A stretch of DNA of 64,000 nt, taken from positions 1 through 64,000 of the forward strand of contig CAVOWP010000011.1 in assembly GCA_963700185.1 (NCBI GenBank), given 5' to 3'. Numbering within the stretch: the first letter of the stretch is position 1; each line of letters starts with the position of its first letter. Made by a program: the position numbers and the translations under genes. A model generated the notes under the pieces. It was not told where the DNA came from. It did not search any database and saw only the letters and a list, made by a program, of their open reading frames with translations. Positions 27,562 to 37,368 of the stretch are shown here, one piece after another. This DNA is from AP-15 sp963700185 (GTDB lineage: Bacteria; Pseudomonadota; Alphaproteobacteria; ATCC43930; CGMCC-115725).

Positions 27562-30500
27562 ATGGACGTCGGCGATTGGCTGCGGAAGCTCGGGCTCGAG
27601 CAATACGAGGCCGCCTTCCGTGCGAACGAGATCGACGCGAACCTGTTGCCCAGCCTGACCGCCGAGGACCTGAAGGACCTCGGCGTCAGTCTGGTCGGCC
27701 ATCGCCGGCGCTTGCTCGACGCCATTGCCACGCTCGGCGCGCCCACCAGCGACAGCCCCCTCCCTAACCCTCCCCCGCCTGCGGGGGAGGGAAGGGTGGG
27801 GGCCGATGCCGAACGCCGGCAGCTGACGGTAATGTTCTGCGATCTCGTCGGCTCGACCGCGCTCTCGGCGCGGCTCGACCCCGAGGATCTGCGCGAGGTC
27901 ATCGCCGCCTATCACCGCGCCGTCGCCGAGGTGGTCGCCGGGTACGATGGCTTTGTCGCGAAATACATGGGCGACGGCGTGCTGGTCTATTTCGGCTACC
28001 CCCGAGCGCATGAGGACGATGCCGAGCGAGCAGTCCGGGCGGGGCTCGGTGTCATCGACGCGGTCGGCCGGCTCGATGTCAAATCCGTCAACCTCCAAGC
28101 GCGCGTCGGGATCGCCACCGGATTGGTGGTCGTCGGCGATATGATCGGCGAAGGCTCGGCGCAGGAGCAATCGGTCGTCGGCGAGACACCCAATCTCGCG
28201 GCTCGGCTTCAGGCCTTGGCGGAGCCGGACACCGTCATCATCGCCACGGGCACGCGCCGGCTGGTCGGCGATCTCTTCGAGTACCGCGATCTCGGCGCCG
28301 TCGAGGTCAAGGGCATCGCCGGGCCGTTGCCGGCCTGGCAGGTGCTGCGTCCGAGCGGCGTCGCGAGCCGGTTCGAGGCGTTGCGCGGATCGGCGCTGAC
28401 CCGGCTGGTCGGCCGCGACGAGGAGATCGACCTGCTGTTGCGGCGCTGGGCGCGCGCCAAGGCGGGCGACGGCCAGGTGGTACTCGTCTCGGGCGAACCC
28501 GGCCTCGGCAAGTCGCGCATCACCGCGGCATTGGCAGAGCGCCTCCACGCCGAGCCATATCTCCGGCTGCGCTATTTCTGCTCGGCCTATTACCAGGACA
28601 GCGCGCTTTATCCCTTTGTCGACCAGCTCGGCCGGGCATCCGGGTTCGCGCGCGACGACCCACCCGCCGCGAAGCTGGAGAAGCTGGAGGCACTGCTGGC
28701 CCGCGCCGCACCGCCGGACGAGGATGTCGGATTGCTGGCCGATCTGCTGTTATTGCCGGGCTCGAACCGCCACCCGCTGCCGAACCTCAGTCCGCAGCGC
28801 AAGAAGGAACGGACACTTGAAGCGCTGATCCGGCAGCTCGTGGGTCTGGCGCGCCAGCAGCCGATCCTCATGGTTTTCGAGGACGCACATTGGATCGACC
28901 CGACCTCGCGCGAATTGCTCGACCTTACCGTCGAGCGCGTGCGCAGCCTGCCGGGGCTGCTGATCGTGACGTTCCGGCCCGAGTTCCAGCCGCCCTGGAC
29001 TGGCCAGCCGCAGGTCAGCATGGTGACGCTCAATCGCCTCGACCGGCGTGACCGCACTGTTTTGGTCGAGCAGATCGCCGGCAGCAAATCATTGCCCGAC
29101 GAGGTCATCGACCAGATCGCCGAGCGCACCGACGGCGTGCCGCTGTTCGTCGAGGAATTGACCAAGAGCGTTTTGGAGAGCGGCCTGCTGCGCGAGGTCA
29201 AGGACCGCTATGTGCTCGACGGCGCCCTGCCGCCGTTCGCGATCCCGGCGACCTTGCACGACTCGCTCATGGCACGGTTCGACCGGCTGGCGTCGGTGCG
29301 TCTTATGGCGCAAATCGGCGCCGCGATCGGACGCGAGTTTCCCTACGCGCTGCTGCGTGCCGTCTCCCGCCTTCCCGAGGACGAATTGCAAACGTCTCTC
29401 TCTCGCCTCGTCGCCTCCGAGCTGGTGTTCCAGCGCGGTACGCCGCCCGACGCGGTTTACATGTTCAAGCACGCGTTGGTGCAGGACGCGGCGCACGGCA
29501 GCCTGCTGCGCAGCGCCCGACAGCAATTGCACGCACAGATCGCCGAGGCGCTCGAAGCCCATTCTCCCGAGCTGATGGACGCCCAGCCCGAACTCTTCGC
29601 GCAGCATTATGCGGAAGCCGGGCTCGTCGAAAAATCCGTCGCCTTCTGGGGCAAGGCCGGTCATTGGTCCGCCGCCCGCTCGGCGATGGCGGAAGCGGCC
29701 GCGCAATTCCAAAGGGCGCTGGATCAGTTGGCGCTGCTGCCGGACACCCCTGAACGCCAGCGACAGGAGCTCGAACTTCGTAGTGCCTTGGGCGCGGCGT
29801 TGCGCTTCGTCAAAGGTCAGGGCGCGCCGGAAGTTGGCCATGCCTTCGCCCGTGCGCGAGAGCTGTGGCAGCGGCTGGATTCTCCCTCGGAGTTCCTTCA
29901 CGTTCCCTATGGGCAGTCTCGCTATCACGTGTACCGCGGCGAATTGGATTTGGAGATGCGCCTGGACGAGGATTTGCTGCGTCTGAGCCGTCAACGCAAT
30001 GATTCCAGTGGCCTCGTTCTAGGTCACCAAGCTTGCGGTTCAGGCCACATGCTCGCCGGCAGGTTTCCTTTATCCCGATCGAATCTGGAAGCGGCGCTTG
30101 CACTTTATGATCCGATCTCCCACCACTCGCTTGGCCATCAGACCGGAAGCCACCCCCAGGTGGTAGCACAGGCGCTTTTGGGAATCGTCCTTCTCTGTCT
30201 CGGCTATCCCAACCAGGCATCGGCACGGAGCAGAGTAGCAATTGCTGAGGCTCGGAGGCTGGCTCATCCGCCGTCTTTGGCTTCGATCTTGGCAGTGGGC
30301 GCCGTACCGCTTTCTCTCGTCGGCGACGACGCAGTCCTCGGCGAGTGGGCAGACGAGCTGGTTGCAGTGGCGATCGAGCAGAGTTTCCCCTTCTGGATCG
30401 CGGTGGGAACGATCTATCGCGGGTGGCTCAATGCCAAGAATGGCAATGTGGCGGAGGGGATATCGCTTCTGCGCAGCGGTTCGGCGGCTTACCGCGCCAC

Positions 30501-30939
30501 CGGGGCTGAGTTGTTGATGCCTGCCTTTATCACCCTCCTGGCCAGGGCTTGTGAGATCGCAGGGCAAGTTGAAGAGGCCATAACCCTGTCGGACGGTGCG
30601 TTGCAGACCGTTGAAAGGACAGGGGAGCGCTGGCTGGAGGCGGAACTCTATCGACACAAAGGCCAGCTGCTGCTGCGGCAAGGGCATGCCGCGGCCGGCG
30701 AGGAACTCTATCGCAAGGCCCTCAGCATCGCCCGGGAGCAGGAGGCGAAGCTCTGGGAATTGCGCGCCGTCATGAGCCTCGCGCGTCTGCGCCGGGACCG
30801 GGGCCGCCGCGCCGAAGCCCGCGACCTTCTCGCGCCGGTCTACGGCTGGTTCGCCGAGGGCTTCGACACGCCCGATCTAAAGGAAGCGAAGGCGCTGTTG
30901 GACGAACTCGACCGTGGAGAGTGCTCGCCGAACGCATGA
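27562..30939 (+). CDS. SAM - class III cyclase - AAA ATPase - TPR signalling protein
   Basis: 1125 residues, intact. Residues 1-60 are a SAM domain (DWLRKLGLEQYEAAFRANEI, LLPSLTAEDLKDLGV). Residues 66-81 are a repeat-encoded Pro/Gly linker. Residues 85-260 are the cyclase domain (RRQLTVMFCDLVGSTALSARL, FVAKYMGDGVLVYFGYPRAHEDDAERAVRAGL, ARVGIATGLVVVGDMIG). Residues about 285-600 are an ATPase with Walker A GEPGLGKS (near 311) and Walker B PILMVFEDAHWIDP (near 435). The rest is TPR-like helices (PELFAQHYAEAGLVEKSV onward). Such proteins are thought to couple cyclic nucleotide synthesis to a STAND-type switch. The native signal is unknown. It is divergent from the intron and cynS. Confidence 0.9.
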   Translation: MDVGDWLRKLGLEQYEAAFRANEIDANLLPSLTAEDLKDLGVSLVGHRRRLLDAIATLGAPTSDSPLPNPPPPAGEGRVGADAERRQLTVMFCDLVGSTALSARLDPEDLREVIAAYHRAVAEVVAGYDGFVAKYMGDGVLVYFGYPRAHEDDAERAVRAGLGVIDAVGRLDVKSVNLQARVGIATGLVVVGDMIGEGSAQEQSVVGETPNLAARLQALAEPDTVIIATGTRRLVGDLFEYRDLGAVEVKGIAGPLPAWQVLRPSGVASRFEALRGSALTRLVGRDEEIDLLLRRWARAKAGDGQVVLVSGEPGLGKSRITAALAERLHAEPYLRLRYFCSAYYQDSALYPFVDQLGRASGFARDDPPAAKLEKLEALLARAAPPDEDVGLLADLLLLPGSNRHPLPNLSPQRKKERTLEALIRQLVGLARQQPILMVFEDAHWIDPTSRELLDLTVERVRSLPGLLIVTFRPEFQPPWTGQPQVSMVTLNRLDRRDRTVLVEQIAGSKSLPDEVIDQIAERTDGVPLFVEELTKSVLESGLLREVKDRYVLDGALPPFAIPATLHDSLMARFDRLASVRLMAQIGAAIGREFPYALLRAVSRLPEDELQTSLSRLVASELVFQRGTPPDAVYMFKHALVQDAAHGSLLRSARQQLHAQIAEALEAHSPELMDAQPELFAQHYAEAGLVEKSVAFWGKAGHWSAARSAMAEAAAQFQRALDQLALLPDTPERQRQELELRSALGAALRFVKGQGAPEVGHAFARARELWQRLDSPSEFLHVPYGQSRYHVYRGELDLEMRLDEDLLRLSRQRNDSSGLVLGHQACGSGHMLAGRFPLSRSNLEAALALYDPISHHSLGHQTGSHPQVVAQALLGIVLLCLGYPNQASARSRVAIAEARRLAHPPSLASILAVGAVPLSLVGDDAVLGEWADELVAVAIEQSFPFWIAVGTIYRGWLNAKNGNVAEGISLLRSGSAAYRATGAELLMPAFITLLARACEIAGQVEEAITLSDGALQTVERTGERWLEAELYRHKGQLLLRQGHAAAGEELYRKALSIAREQEAKLWELRAVMSLARLRRDRGRRAEARDLLAPVYGWFAEGFDTPDLKEAKALLDELDRGECSPNA
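27756..27803. repeat. CCCTCCC...GGGAGGG repeat embedded in coding sequence
   Basis: CCCTCCCTAACCCTCCCCC and GCGGGGGAGGGAAGGG form an inverted repeat translated in frame as DSPLPNPPPPAGEGRVGAD at the junction of SAM and cyclase domains. The same element occurs at 60415-60465 in reverse orientation. Confidence 0.8.
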
Positions 30940-30956
30940 TGCCTACTCTCAGCGCT

Positions 30957-31033
30957 AGATTGCTTCGCTACGCTCGCAATGACAGCGTGGGGGTCGTCAT
31001 TGCGAGGAGCCGGCAGAGGCGACGAAGCAATCT
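30957..31033. repeat. Intergenic palindromic repeat (ATTGCTTCG family)
   Basis: AGATTGCTTCGCTACGCTCGCAATGAC and its inverted partner GTCATTGCGAGGAGC...CGACGAAGCAATCT flank a short spacer. This is a well-known dispersed proteobacterial intergenic element. It lies 17 bases after the large cyclase gene, where it could act as a transcript 3' structure. Confidence 0.85.
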
Positions 31034-31111
31034 TGCCGGTGGTACATTATCGGCTTCCCGCTGGCGGTGAACGCATCTCGACCGCGCGGCCGGGCAACGC
31101 CGGCAGTGCGC

Positions 31112-31384
31112 TCATGAGCCCAGGGCGGCGACCGGCACGAGCTGATCGATAGGCGAAGCGAGATCCCGGTCAGGCGGTGGGATCGGCTGGCCATCCTCCC
31201 GCAGCACCTCTAGGCACAGCTCGATCGCCTCCCGTGCGTTCGCCTGCGCTTCTTCCAGGGTTTCGCCATAGGTAACGACCGGGGGCAGTTTTGGGCAGGT
31301 GACCGTGAACCCCCCTTCGGGTTCGGGCCGGAAGTGGCAGAGATAAGCAACAAGCGTTCGCTTGCCTGACTTCTTTGGTTTCAT
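31112..31384 (-). CDS. HicB-family antitoxin-like protein
   Basis: 90 residues. TLVAYLCHFRPEPEGGFTVTCPKLPPVVTYGETLEEAQANAREAIELCLEVLREDGQPIP is the HicB RNase-H-like fold that neutralises and sequesters the HicA RNase toxin. The C-terminal tail (PVAALGS) is short. No hicA is visible on either side: the 120 bases upstream do not encode the HicA dsRBD-like fold. It is therefore an orphan, perhaps regulating in trans or lacking function. ATG at 31384 was chosen as the family start. Confidence 0.75.
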   Translation of the reverse strand: MKPKKSGKRTLVAYLCHFRPEPEGGFTVTCPKLPPVVTYGETLEEAQANAREAIELCLEVLREDGQPIPPPDRDLASPIDQLVPVAALGS

Positions 31385-31516
31385 CGAGCCCTGTTTCGTT
31401 GGGCGCCATAGTTCCGGATACGGAATATTATCGCACCGAAACCCCGTTTGGCGAAACCGTGGAACTTTTTGGACATCGGCATCGGCCAAAAGAAGCAAAG
31501 GCGCTGCTCGACCAAT

Positions 31517-32507
31517 TCACATAACGGCTTGGGTTTCTAAAGCGCGGGTCTGCGCGCTCGCGTAATGCCGGGCGAGGGCGGCGCAGGCCATCAATTGGAT
31601 CTGGTGGAAGATCATCAATGGCAGCACGATGAGGCCCAAGGGCTGGCCGGCGAACAGCACATTCGCCATCGGGATGCCGGCGACGAGGCTCTTTTTCGAG
31701 CCGCAGAACATGATCGCGATCTCGTCCTCGCGCGAAAACCCCAGGCCGCGCGCCGCGACGGCGGTGACCGCCAGCATCAGCGCGAGCAGCGCCGCCGACA
31801 CGGCAAAGAGGATCGCCAGCGGTCCGAGGGCGAGCTGGTGCCAAATCCCGCTCAGCGTGGCGCCGCTGAACACGGTGTAGACCACCAGTAACACCGAGCC
31901 GCGATCGACCCAGCCAAGCGCCTTGCGCCGTTGCATGACCCAATGCCCGATCCAGGGCTGCAGCAGGTGCCCGGCGATGAACGGAAGCAGCATCTCGGTG
32001 CCGATCGACCGCAGCGCGCCCAACGAGAAGCCGCCGGAGGTTTTCAGGGCGAAGCTCGCCAGCAGCGGCGTCATGAACATGCCGATGATGCTCGAGGCTG
32101 AGGCGCTGCACAGCGCCGCCGCGACATTGCCACCGGCGATCGACGTGAAGGCAACCGACGCCTGAACGGTCGAAGGCAACGTGCACAGGAACAGAAGGCC
32201 GAGATAGAGCGGCGGCGTCAGCACAGCCCCCGACAACGGCCGCAACAGAAGCCCGATGATCGGAAACAGCACGAAAGTCGCGGTGAAGACCACAAGGTGC
32301 AGCCGCCAATGCAAGCGCGCCGGCGAGGATCGCGCCGCGCGACAGGCGGGCCCCCTGAAGAAAGAACAAGAGCGCGATCGCCGCCGCGGTGAGCCATTCG
32401 AAAACCGCGGCGCTCGTGCCTCGGCAAGGCAGAAGCAGCGAAAGCACGACGGTCGCCAGCATCGCGATCGTGAACTCATCCGGACGGAAGCGAGAAAGCG
32501 TGCTCAT
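31517..32507 (-). pseudogene. Bile acid:sodium symporter (BASS) family transporter, one frameshift
   Basis: An SLC10A7-like membrane transporter with about ten spans. The N-terminal part (STLSRFRPDEFTIAMLATVVLSLLLPC, FEWLTAAAIALLFFLQGARLSRGAILAGAL) is in one frame. From HWRLHLVVFTATFVLFPIIGLLLRPLSG onward it continues in another, so one base is extra near 32312. Later motifs are LPSTVQASVAFTSIAGGNVAAALCSASASSIIG (the crossing-helix region), MLLPFIAGHLLQPWI and MFCGSKKSLVAGIPMANVLF. Conservation on both sides argues for a sequencing indel. It is divergent from a LysR regulator (119-base gap) that probably controls it. Confidence 0.78.
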
Positions 32508-32625
32508 TGACCGGCTCCGAAGTGGGACGCTGCTGCCGGCCCTCAAGATGTCGGCGAGACGGCCTATTGTGAAGAACGATCGCCGAACTTAGTATAATCA
32601 CGAAACGTGATGACCGAGAGCTCCC

Positions 32626-33474
32626 GTGTTCGACCCCACTCTGCTGACCAGCTTTGTGACCGTGGCGAAGGCCGGAAGCTTCACCGAGGCCGGGCGTCGC
32701 CTCGGTTTGCGGCAATCCACGATCAGTCAGCATGTTCGCCGCCTGGAACAAGCGGCGGCGCGGCGGCTCTTCGTGCGCGACACGCATTCGGTCGCGTTGA
32801 CGCCGGACGGCGAGGCCATGCTGGGGCTCGCCCAGGGCATCCTCGACGCGAACGAACGCGCCCGGCGCTACTTCGCCGGCTCGGAGTTGCGCGGGCGTGT
32901 TCGCTTTGGCGCCTCGGAGGATTTTGTGCAGAGCCGGCTGCCCGAGGTCCTGCGCGAATTCACCAGGGTTCATCTTGCGGTCGATCTCGAATTGACCGTC
33001 GGGCTCAGCGGCGCGCTGCTTCAGTCGCTCGATGCCGGCGAACTCGACCTCGTGCTCGCCAAGCGCCGCCCCGGGGAGGATCGCGGCCGTCTGGTGCGGC
33101 GGGAAAAGCTCGTCTGGGTCGGCAACGACCCGGGGCTCGCCGCCCCTGAGCGGCCGCTGCCTTTGATCCTCTACCCGCCGCCGAGCATCAGCCGGGCCGT
33201 CGCTCTGGAGGCGCTCGAACATGCCGGGCGAAGCTGGCGCATCGTATGCACCAGCAGCAGCCTCAGCGGGCTCAACGCGGCGGCTTTGGCCGGGCTCGGC
33301 GTCACAGTCCAGGCCGATGGTTTCGCGCCGGCGGGCCTCATCCCGATGCCCTCTTCGCCGGCCCTCCCCGAACTCGGCCACATCGAATTCGTTCTCGCCG
33401 GTCCGGGCCGGGTCTTGCGGGGCCCGGCAGAGGCGCTCGCGACGGCTATTCTCGACAATGCCTACCGCCTATAG
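32626..33474 (+). CDS. LysR-family transcriptional regulator
   Basis: 282 residues. The N-terminal winged helix-turn-helix is LLTSFVTVAKAGSFTEAGRRLGLRQSTISQHVRRLEQAAARRLFVRDTHSVALTPDGEAM. The effector domain follows, with RVRFGASEDFVQSRLPEVLREF and the LDLVLAKRRPGEDRG segment. The start is a GTG. It is transcribed away from the BASS transporter, and the shared 118-base region is the likely operator for both, with the transported anion a candidate inducer. Confidence 0.88.
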   Translation: MFDPTLLTSFVTVAKAGSFTEAGRRLGLRQSTISQHVRRLEQAAARRLFVRDTHSVALTPDGEAMLGLAQGILDANERARRYFAGSELRGRVRFGASEDFVQSRLPEVLREFTRVHLAVDLELTVGLSGALLQSLDAGELDLVLAKRRPGEDRGRLVRREKLVWVGNDPGLAAPERPLPLILYPPPSISRAVALEALEHAGRSWRIVCTSSSLSGLNAAALAGLGVTVQADGFAPAGLIPMPSSPALPELGHIEFVLAGPGRVLRGPAEALATAILDNAYRL

Positions 33475-33511
33475 ACTGCCGCAGCGCCAAGCCCCTGTAA
33501 GGAGAGACCGA

Positions 33512-34303
33512 ATGGCCGAGGATTTTGCCGGGAAAGTCGCCGTCGTGACCGGCGGCGGGAATGGCATCGGCGCTGCCACTTGCCGCGCCTTTGCCGCGCA
33601 AGGGGCGCGTGTCGCGGTCCTCGACCGCGATGCAGCGGCGGCCGAGCGCGTCGCCGACGAGATCGCCGGCCGCGGCGGCAACGCCTCGGCATATGCGATC
33701 GATGTCGCCGATCGCGCCGCGTTCAACGCCGCGGCTGCCGAGATCGCCGAGGCGGCTGGCGGGATCGACATTCTCGTCAACGGCGCCGGCACCACGGTGC
33801 GGCGGATGATCCCTGACATGAGGCCGGAGGATTGGGACCGCGTCATTGCCGTCAACCTGACGGGCGCCTTCAACGGCATCCAGGCGGTGCTGCCATATAT
33901 GCGAAGGCGCGGCGGCGGCGCCATCGTCAATGTCGCCTCGATCGCCGGGCAGCGCATCTCCTTCGGCGGCACCGCCAATTACTCGGCGTCAAAGGCCGGC
34001 CTGCTCGGCCTGACGCGCCACGCGGCCTACGAGCTCGCGCCCGACGGCATCCGCGTCAACGCGGTCTGCCCCGGTCCGACGGCCACCGCATTCGGCGGGG
34101 CAATTCCGTCGGAGGAAACCAAAGCGGTGCGGGCCCAGAAAATCCCGCTGGGCCGCATGTGCGAACCGGAGGATATCGCCGACCCGATCCTGTTCCTCGC
34201 CGGTCCTGCGGCGCGCATGATCACCGGCGTCGCTTTGACCGTGGACGGCGGCGTGCTGGTCAAGAACGACACGCCGTATGAGGAATATTTCCGCCGCAGG
34301 TAG
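33512..34303 (+). CDS. Short-chain dehydrogenase/reductase
   Basis: Classical SDR of 263 residues. Motifs are VAVVTGGGNGIGAATCRAF (NAD(P) glycine loop), VLDRD after the second strand (an acidic residue, favouring NAD), DILVNGAGTTV, INVASIAG-type segment (VNVASIAGQ), catalytic YSASKAG (Tyr and Lys), VNAVCPGPTAT and a final ITGVALTVDGGVLV. GGAGAGACC precedes the ATG. It lies 37 bases downstream of the LysR gene. Substrate unknown; FabG-like beta-hydroxyacyl or sugar alcohol dehydrogenases are possible. Confidence 0.87.
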   Translation: MAEDFAGKVAVVTGGGNGIGAATCRAFAAQGARVAVLDRDAAAAERVADEIAGRGGNASAYAIDVADRAAFNAAAAEIAEAAGGIDILVNGAGTTVRRMIPDMRPEDWDRVIAVNLTGAFNGIQAVLPYMRRRGGGAIVNVASIAGQRISFGGTANYSASKAGLLGLTRHAAYELAPDGIRVNAVCPGPTATAFGGAIPSEETKAVRAQKIPLGRMCEPEDIADPILFLAGPAARMITGVALTVDGGVLVKNDTPYEEYFRRR

Positions 34304-34309
34304 ATACCG

Positions 34310-35848
34310 TTGCGCGCCCGCAGCCGCGCAATCCGCGCAGCGGCTGCCTGGCTGAAGACACCCGGCGGAGGTGGTCGCGGTCCTCATCTTCGCGACATTC
34401 CTCGGCCGGTTGCTGTTTGCCTCGGCTCTCGGTCTCGGCATCGACGAGAGCTACATGGTCGCCGCCGGCCGCAAGCTGCAGCTCAGCTATTTCGACCATC
34501 CGCCGATCGCATGGTGGATGGCCTGGGCAGCCGCGCATTTGACCGGCAGCGAGAGCCCGGTCGTCGTGCGGCTGCCGTTTATCGCGCTGTTCGCGGTCAC
34601 GACATTTCTGATGTATCGCCTGACTTCGGCCTTGTTCAGCCCGGAGGCGGGTTTCTGGGCCGCGGTCGTGCTGAATATGGCGCCGCTGTTCGGTATCAGC
34701 AGCGGCAAGCTGGGTGTTGCCGGATGGCCCGCTGCTCGCCGCCCTGCTTGGGGCTGCCGTGTGCCTCGTTGCCGCGTTGCGCTCGGAGGGCCGGGCAGCC
34801 TGGGGCTGGTGGCTGGGGACCGGCATGTGCGCCGGTCTGGCTCTGTGTTCCAAATATTCGGCCGTGCTGACCATCATCGGCGCCGCCGGCTTTCTGCTGA
34901 CCGAGCCGCGCAGCCGTCGCTGGCTGGCGCGGCCGCATCCCTACGCCGCCGGGTTGGTGGCGTTGGCGATCTTTCTTCCCGTCTTGATCTGGAATGCCGA
35001 AAACGACTGGGTCTCGTTCCTGTTTCAGGCCGGCCGGGCAGAGAGCGGATTTCATCCGTTTGGGCCGATCGCAACGCTGGCCGGCGCGGCCGCGTTCCTG
35101 CTCCCCTGGATATGGGCTCCTTTGGTGGTGTGCGGCTTTTTAGCGCTGCGGCGCGGGCCGTCGGACAGGGAACGCTGGCTGCTGGTTTGCCTCGCCGCGC
35201 CGCCCCTGATCGTGTTCGCAGCAGCCTCGCTGCGGGGCAATGTGCTGTTCCACTGGACGGCGCCGGGCTACCTGATGCTGCTGCCGCTGCTCGGGGACGC
35301 CGTCGCGCGGCATTGGCGAACGAGCCGCGCGGTGCGCGTCTACGTCGGAGCCACGGCCGGATTTGTCGTGCTCGGCTCGTCGCTTCTGTTGCGAGCGAGG
35401 TCAGGTTCAACTGGCTGCCCGCGGCGATCGGAGAATTTCGGCTCGGCAAGGACCCGAGCCTCGATCTGGTCGACTGGACTTCGCTCGAGATGACCTCGCC
35501 GAGCGGGGGCTCCTCGATCGCCCGAACCTGGCCGTCGCGGCGCTGCGATGGTCCGATGCCGGAAAGATCGACTACGCGTTGGGTGGCCGGCTGCCGGTCA
35601 TCTGCCTCGGCCCCGATGCTCGCCAATACGGTCTGCTTGCGCGACACGATGATCATGCCGGAGCCGATGTTCTGATCGTGACGCGCGCCCCTTTCGAAAA
35701 AATCGTCGGGCAATACTGGTTCTTGTTCGATTCCATCGAGCCGATCGCGCCGGCGACGGTGCTTCACGCCGGCCATCCGGCATTGCGGCTGAACCTGTTC
35801 CTCGGACATCGGCTGCACAAAGCGGCCGAGGAATGCTGCGCTTCTTAG
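34310..35848 (+). pseudogene. GT39/ArnT-like glycosyltransferase, frameshifted (copy A)
   Basis: A membrane mannosyl/aminoarabinosyl-type transferase using polyprenyl-phosphate sugars. The catalytic loop LGLGIDESYMVAAGRKLQLSYFDHPPIAWWMAW carries the Asp-Glu and the FDHPP motif. Membrane spans follow (FIALFAVTTFLMYRL, VLNMAPLFGISSG, then LLAALLGAAVCLVAAL, GLALCSKYSAVLTIIGAAGFLL, VALAIFLPVLIWNAEN and GNVLFHWTAPGYLMLLPLLG). The C-terminal soluble part (FNWLPAAIGEFR, RWSDAGKIDYALGGRLPVICLGPDARQYG) ends HRLHKAAEECC. At least four frame changes are needed, near 34370, 34720, 35395 and 35480. It converges on copy B and their stop codons overlap. Confidence 0.72.
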
Positions 35849-37342
35849 GTCCGGCCCGGCGGGATAACCCTTGAAGCCGCGCGCGACATACAATGTGTAG
35901 GTGCGGACCGCCCCCGGCCCCAGCGGGATGACGATCGGACGGAGGCGTTCGATCGCCGCAAAGCTCGGCTCCATCTCGTTGGTCAGTTCGTGCTCGGAGA
36001 CGAGCAGAAAGCTTTCGCCGAGCCGTTTCCCGAGACCGTTCGTCAGGTCCCACTGGTCCTGAATGCGGCTCGTCACCTTCCATTTGACGGCATCGAGCGG
36101 GTGCGGCCGGATGTAATAGATCAGCGCCGCGAGCAGCTCGCGATCGTCGGCGAACAAGGTCAGTCCGGGATGCGCGGCAAGTTCCTTGCCGACTTCGGCG
36201 CCGAGCTCGCGCCAGCCCCGTACCCGGCGCAGCGGATCGTATTGGGCCGGCACATCGAGGCCGAAGGCGGCCAGCGCCTCGCGGCCGGTAAAGAGCAGGC
36301 CGACTGCCGCGAGATGCAGCGCAATCGACACAGCGAGGAGCCTGCGCCAACCGCGCTGCAATGCCCAGGCGACAACCAGCACTGTCGCCGCGACATAAGT
36401 CGGCGCCGCCCAGTTGGCATGGGCGCGCGACAGCAGGCTGACGCCGAGCATCATCGCCAAGGTCGGCAGGGTAAAGGCGGCAAGCAGGCGGGCGCGCGGT
36501 TCGGCGAGGCCGCGCCATGTTGCGATCAGCCAATATCAGGCCGGCAAACAACAATGGCCCGAACACGCCGAATTGCGAGGCGAAAAATTCGATAAAGGCG
36601 TCCGGGTGGAACAGCGGCCCGCTCAGCGCGGCATTGTCTCTCGTGTGGAGGTAGCTGACAAAGCCGTTGCTCCAATTCCACCAGAAATTCGGTGAATAGA
36701 TCAGAAGTGCGATGCCGGTGGCGGCCAGCAGCGGCCGCAAATGGCGGCGCTCGGCGGGAAACACGAGGACAAAGCCGAGCGCCGACAGGAGCCAATAGGC
36801 CATCGCGTATTTCGCGAGCAGCCCCAGCCCCGCCGCCGAGACCTACGGCGATCCACCAACCCCACCCGCCCTCTTCGCGCGCTCGGACAAACGCGTAGAG
36901 CGCCGCCGCCCAGAACAACATGAGCGGAGCATCGGTCGAGATGATGAAAGCGGAGACCGACACGCCGGGCAGGCTCGCATAGGTCGAGCGCCGACCAGAA
37001 CCCGACACGCTGGTCGTAGAGCCGCGCGCCGATGCCATAGACAAACAACGCGGCGCCGGCATGGAGGAGCGGGGCCGACAGCCGAACCGCAAACTCGCTG
37101 TCGCCGAAAAGCCCGGTCGTCAATGCGATCAGCCAGGCGACCAGCGGCGGCTTCGAGTAGTAACCGAGAGCGAGCTGTTGCGACCAGACCCAATACTGGG
37201 CCTCGTCCGGGAAAAGGTCGGCAGGCTGCAGCGCCAGCCAAACCAGCCGCAACGCGGTGATCGCCGCAACGCCGACGAGCGTCCAAGCGGCGTAAGGGCG
37301 GACAGCCCCGATGTCATGCTCTACCCACTGGCGCAGCGCCAC
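35845..37342 (-). pseudogene. GT39/ArnT-like glycosyltransferase, frameshifted (copy B)
   Basis: A second member of the same family on the other strand. The N-terminal loop reads LFPDEAQYWVWSQQLALGYYSKPPLVAWLIALTT (catalytic acidic pair and YYSKPP). Further segments are FAVRLSAPLLHAGAALFVYGIGARLYDQRVGFW, STDAPLMLFWAAALYAFVRAREEGGWGWW, LLIYSPNFWWNWSNGFVSYLHTRDNA, SLLSRAHANWAAPTYVAATVLVVAWAL and a C-terminal domain to YVARGFKGYPAG. Frames change near 36990, 36840, 36510 and at the very end near 35850, where the in-frame stop is restored by removing one base. GTG at 37342 is a tentative start. Confidence 0.7.
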
Positions 37343-37368
37343 CGGTTGTGCCGACCGCACGCCGGGGC

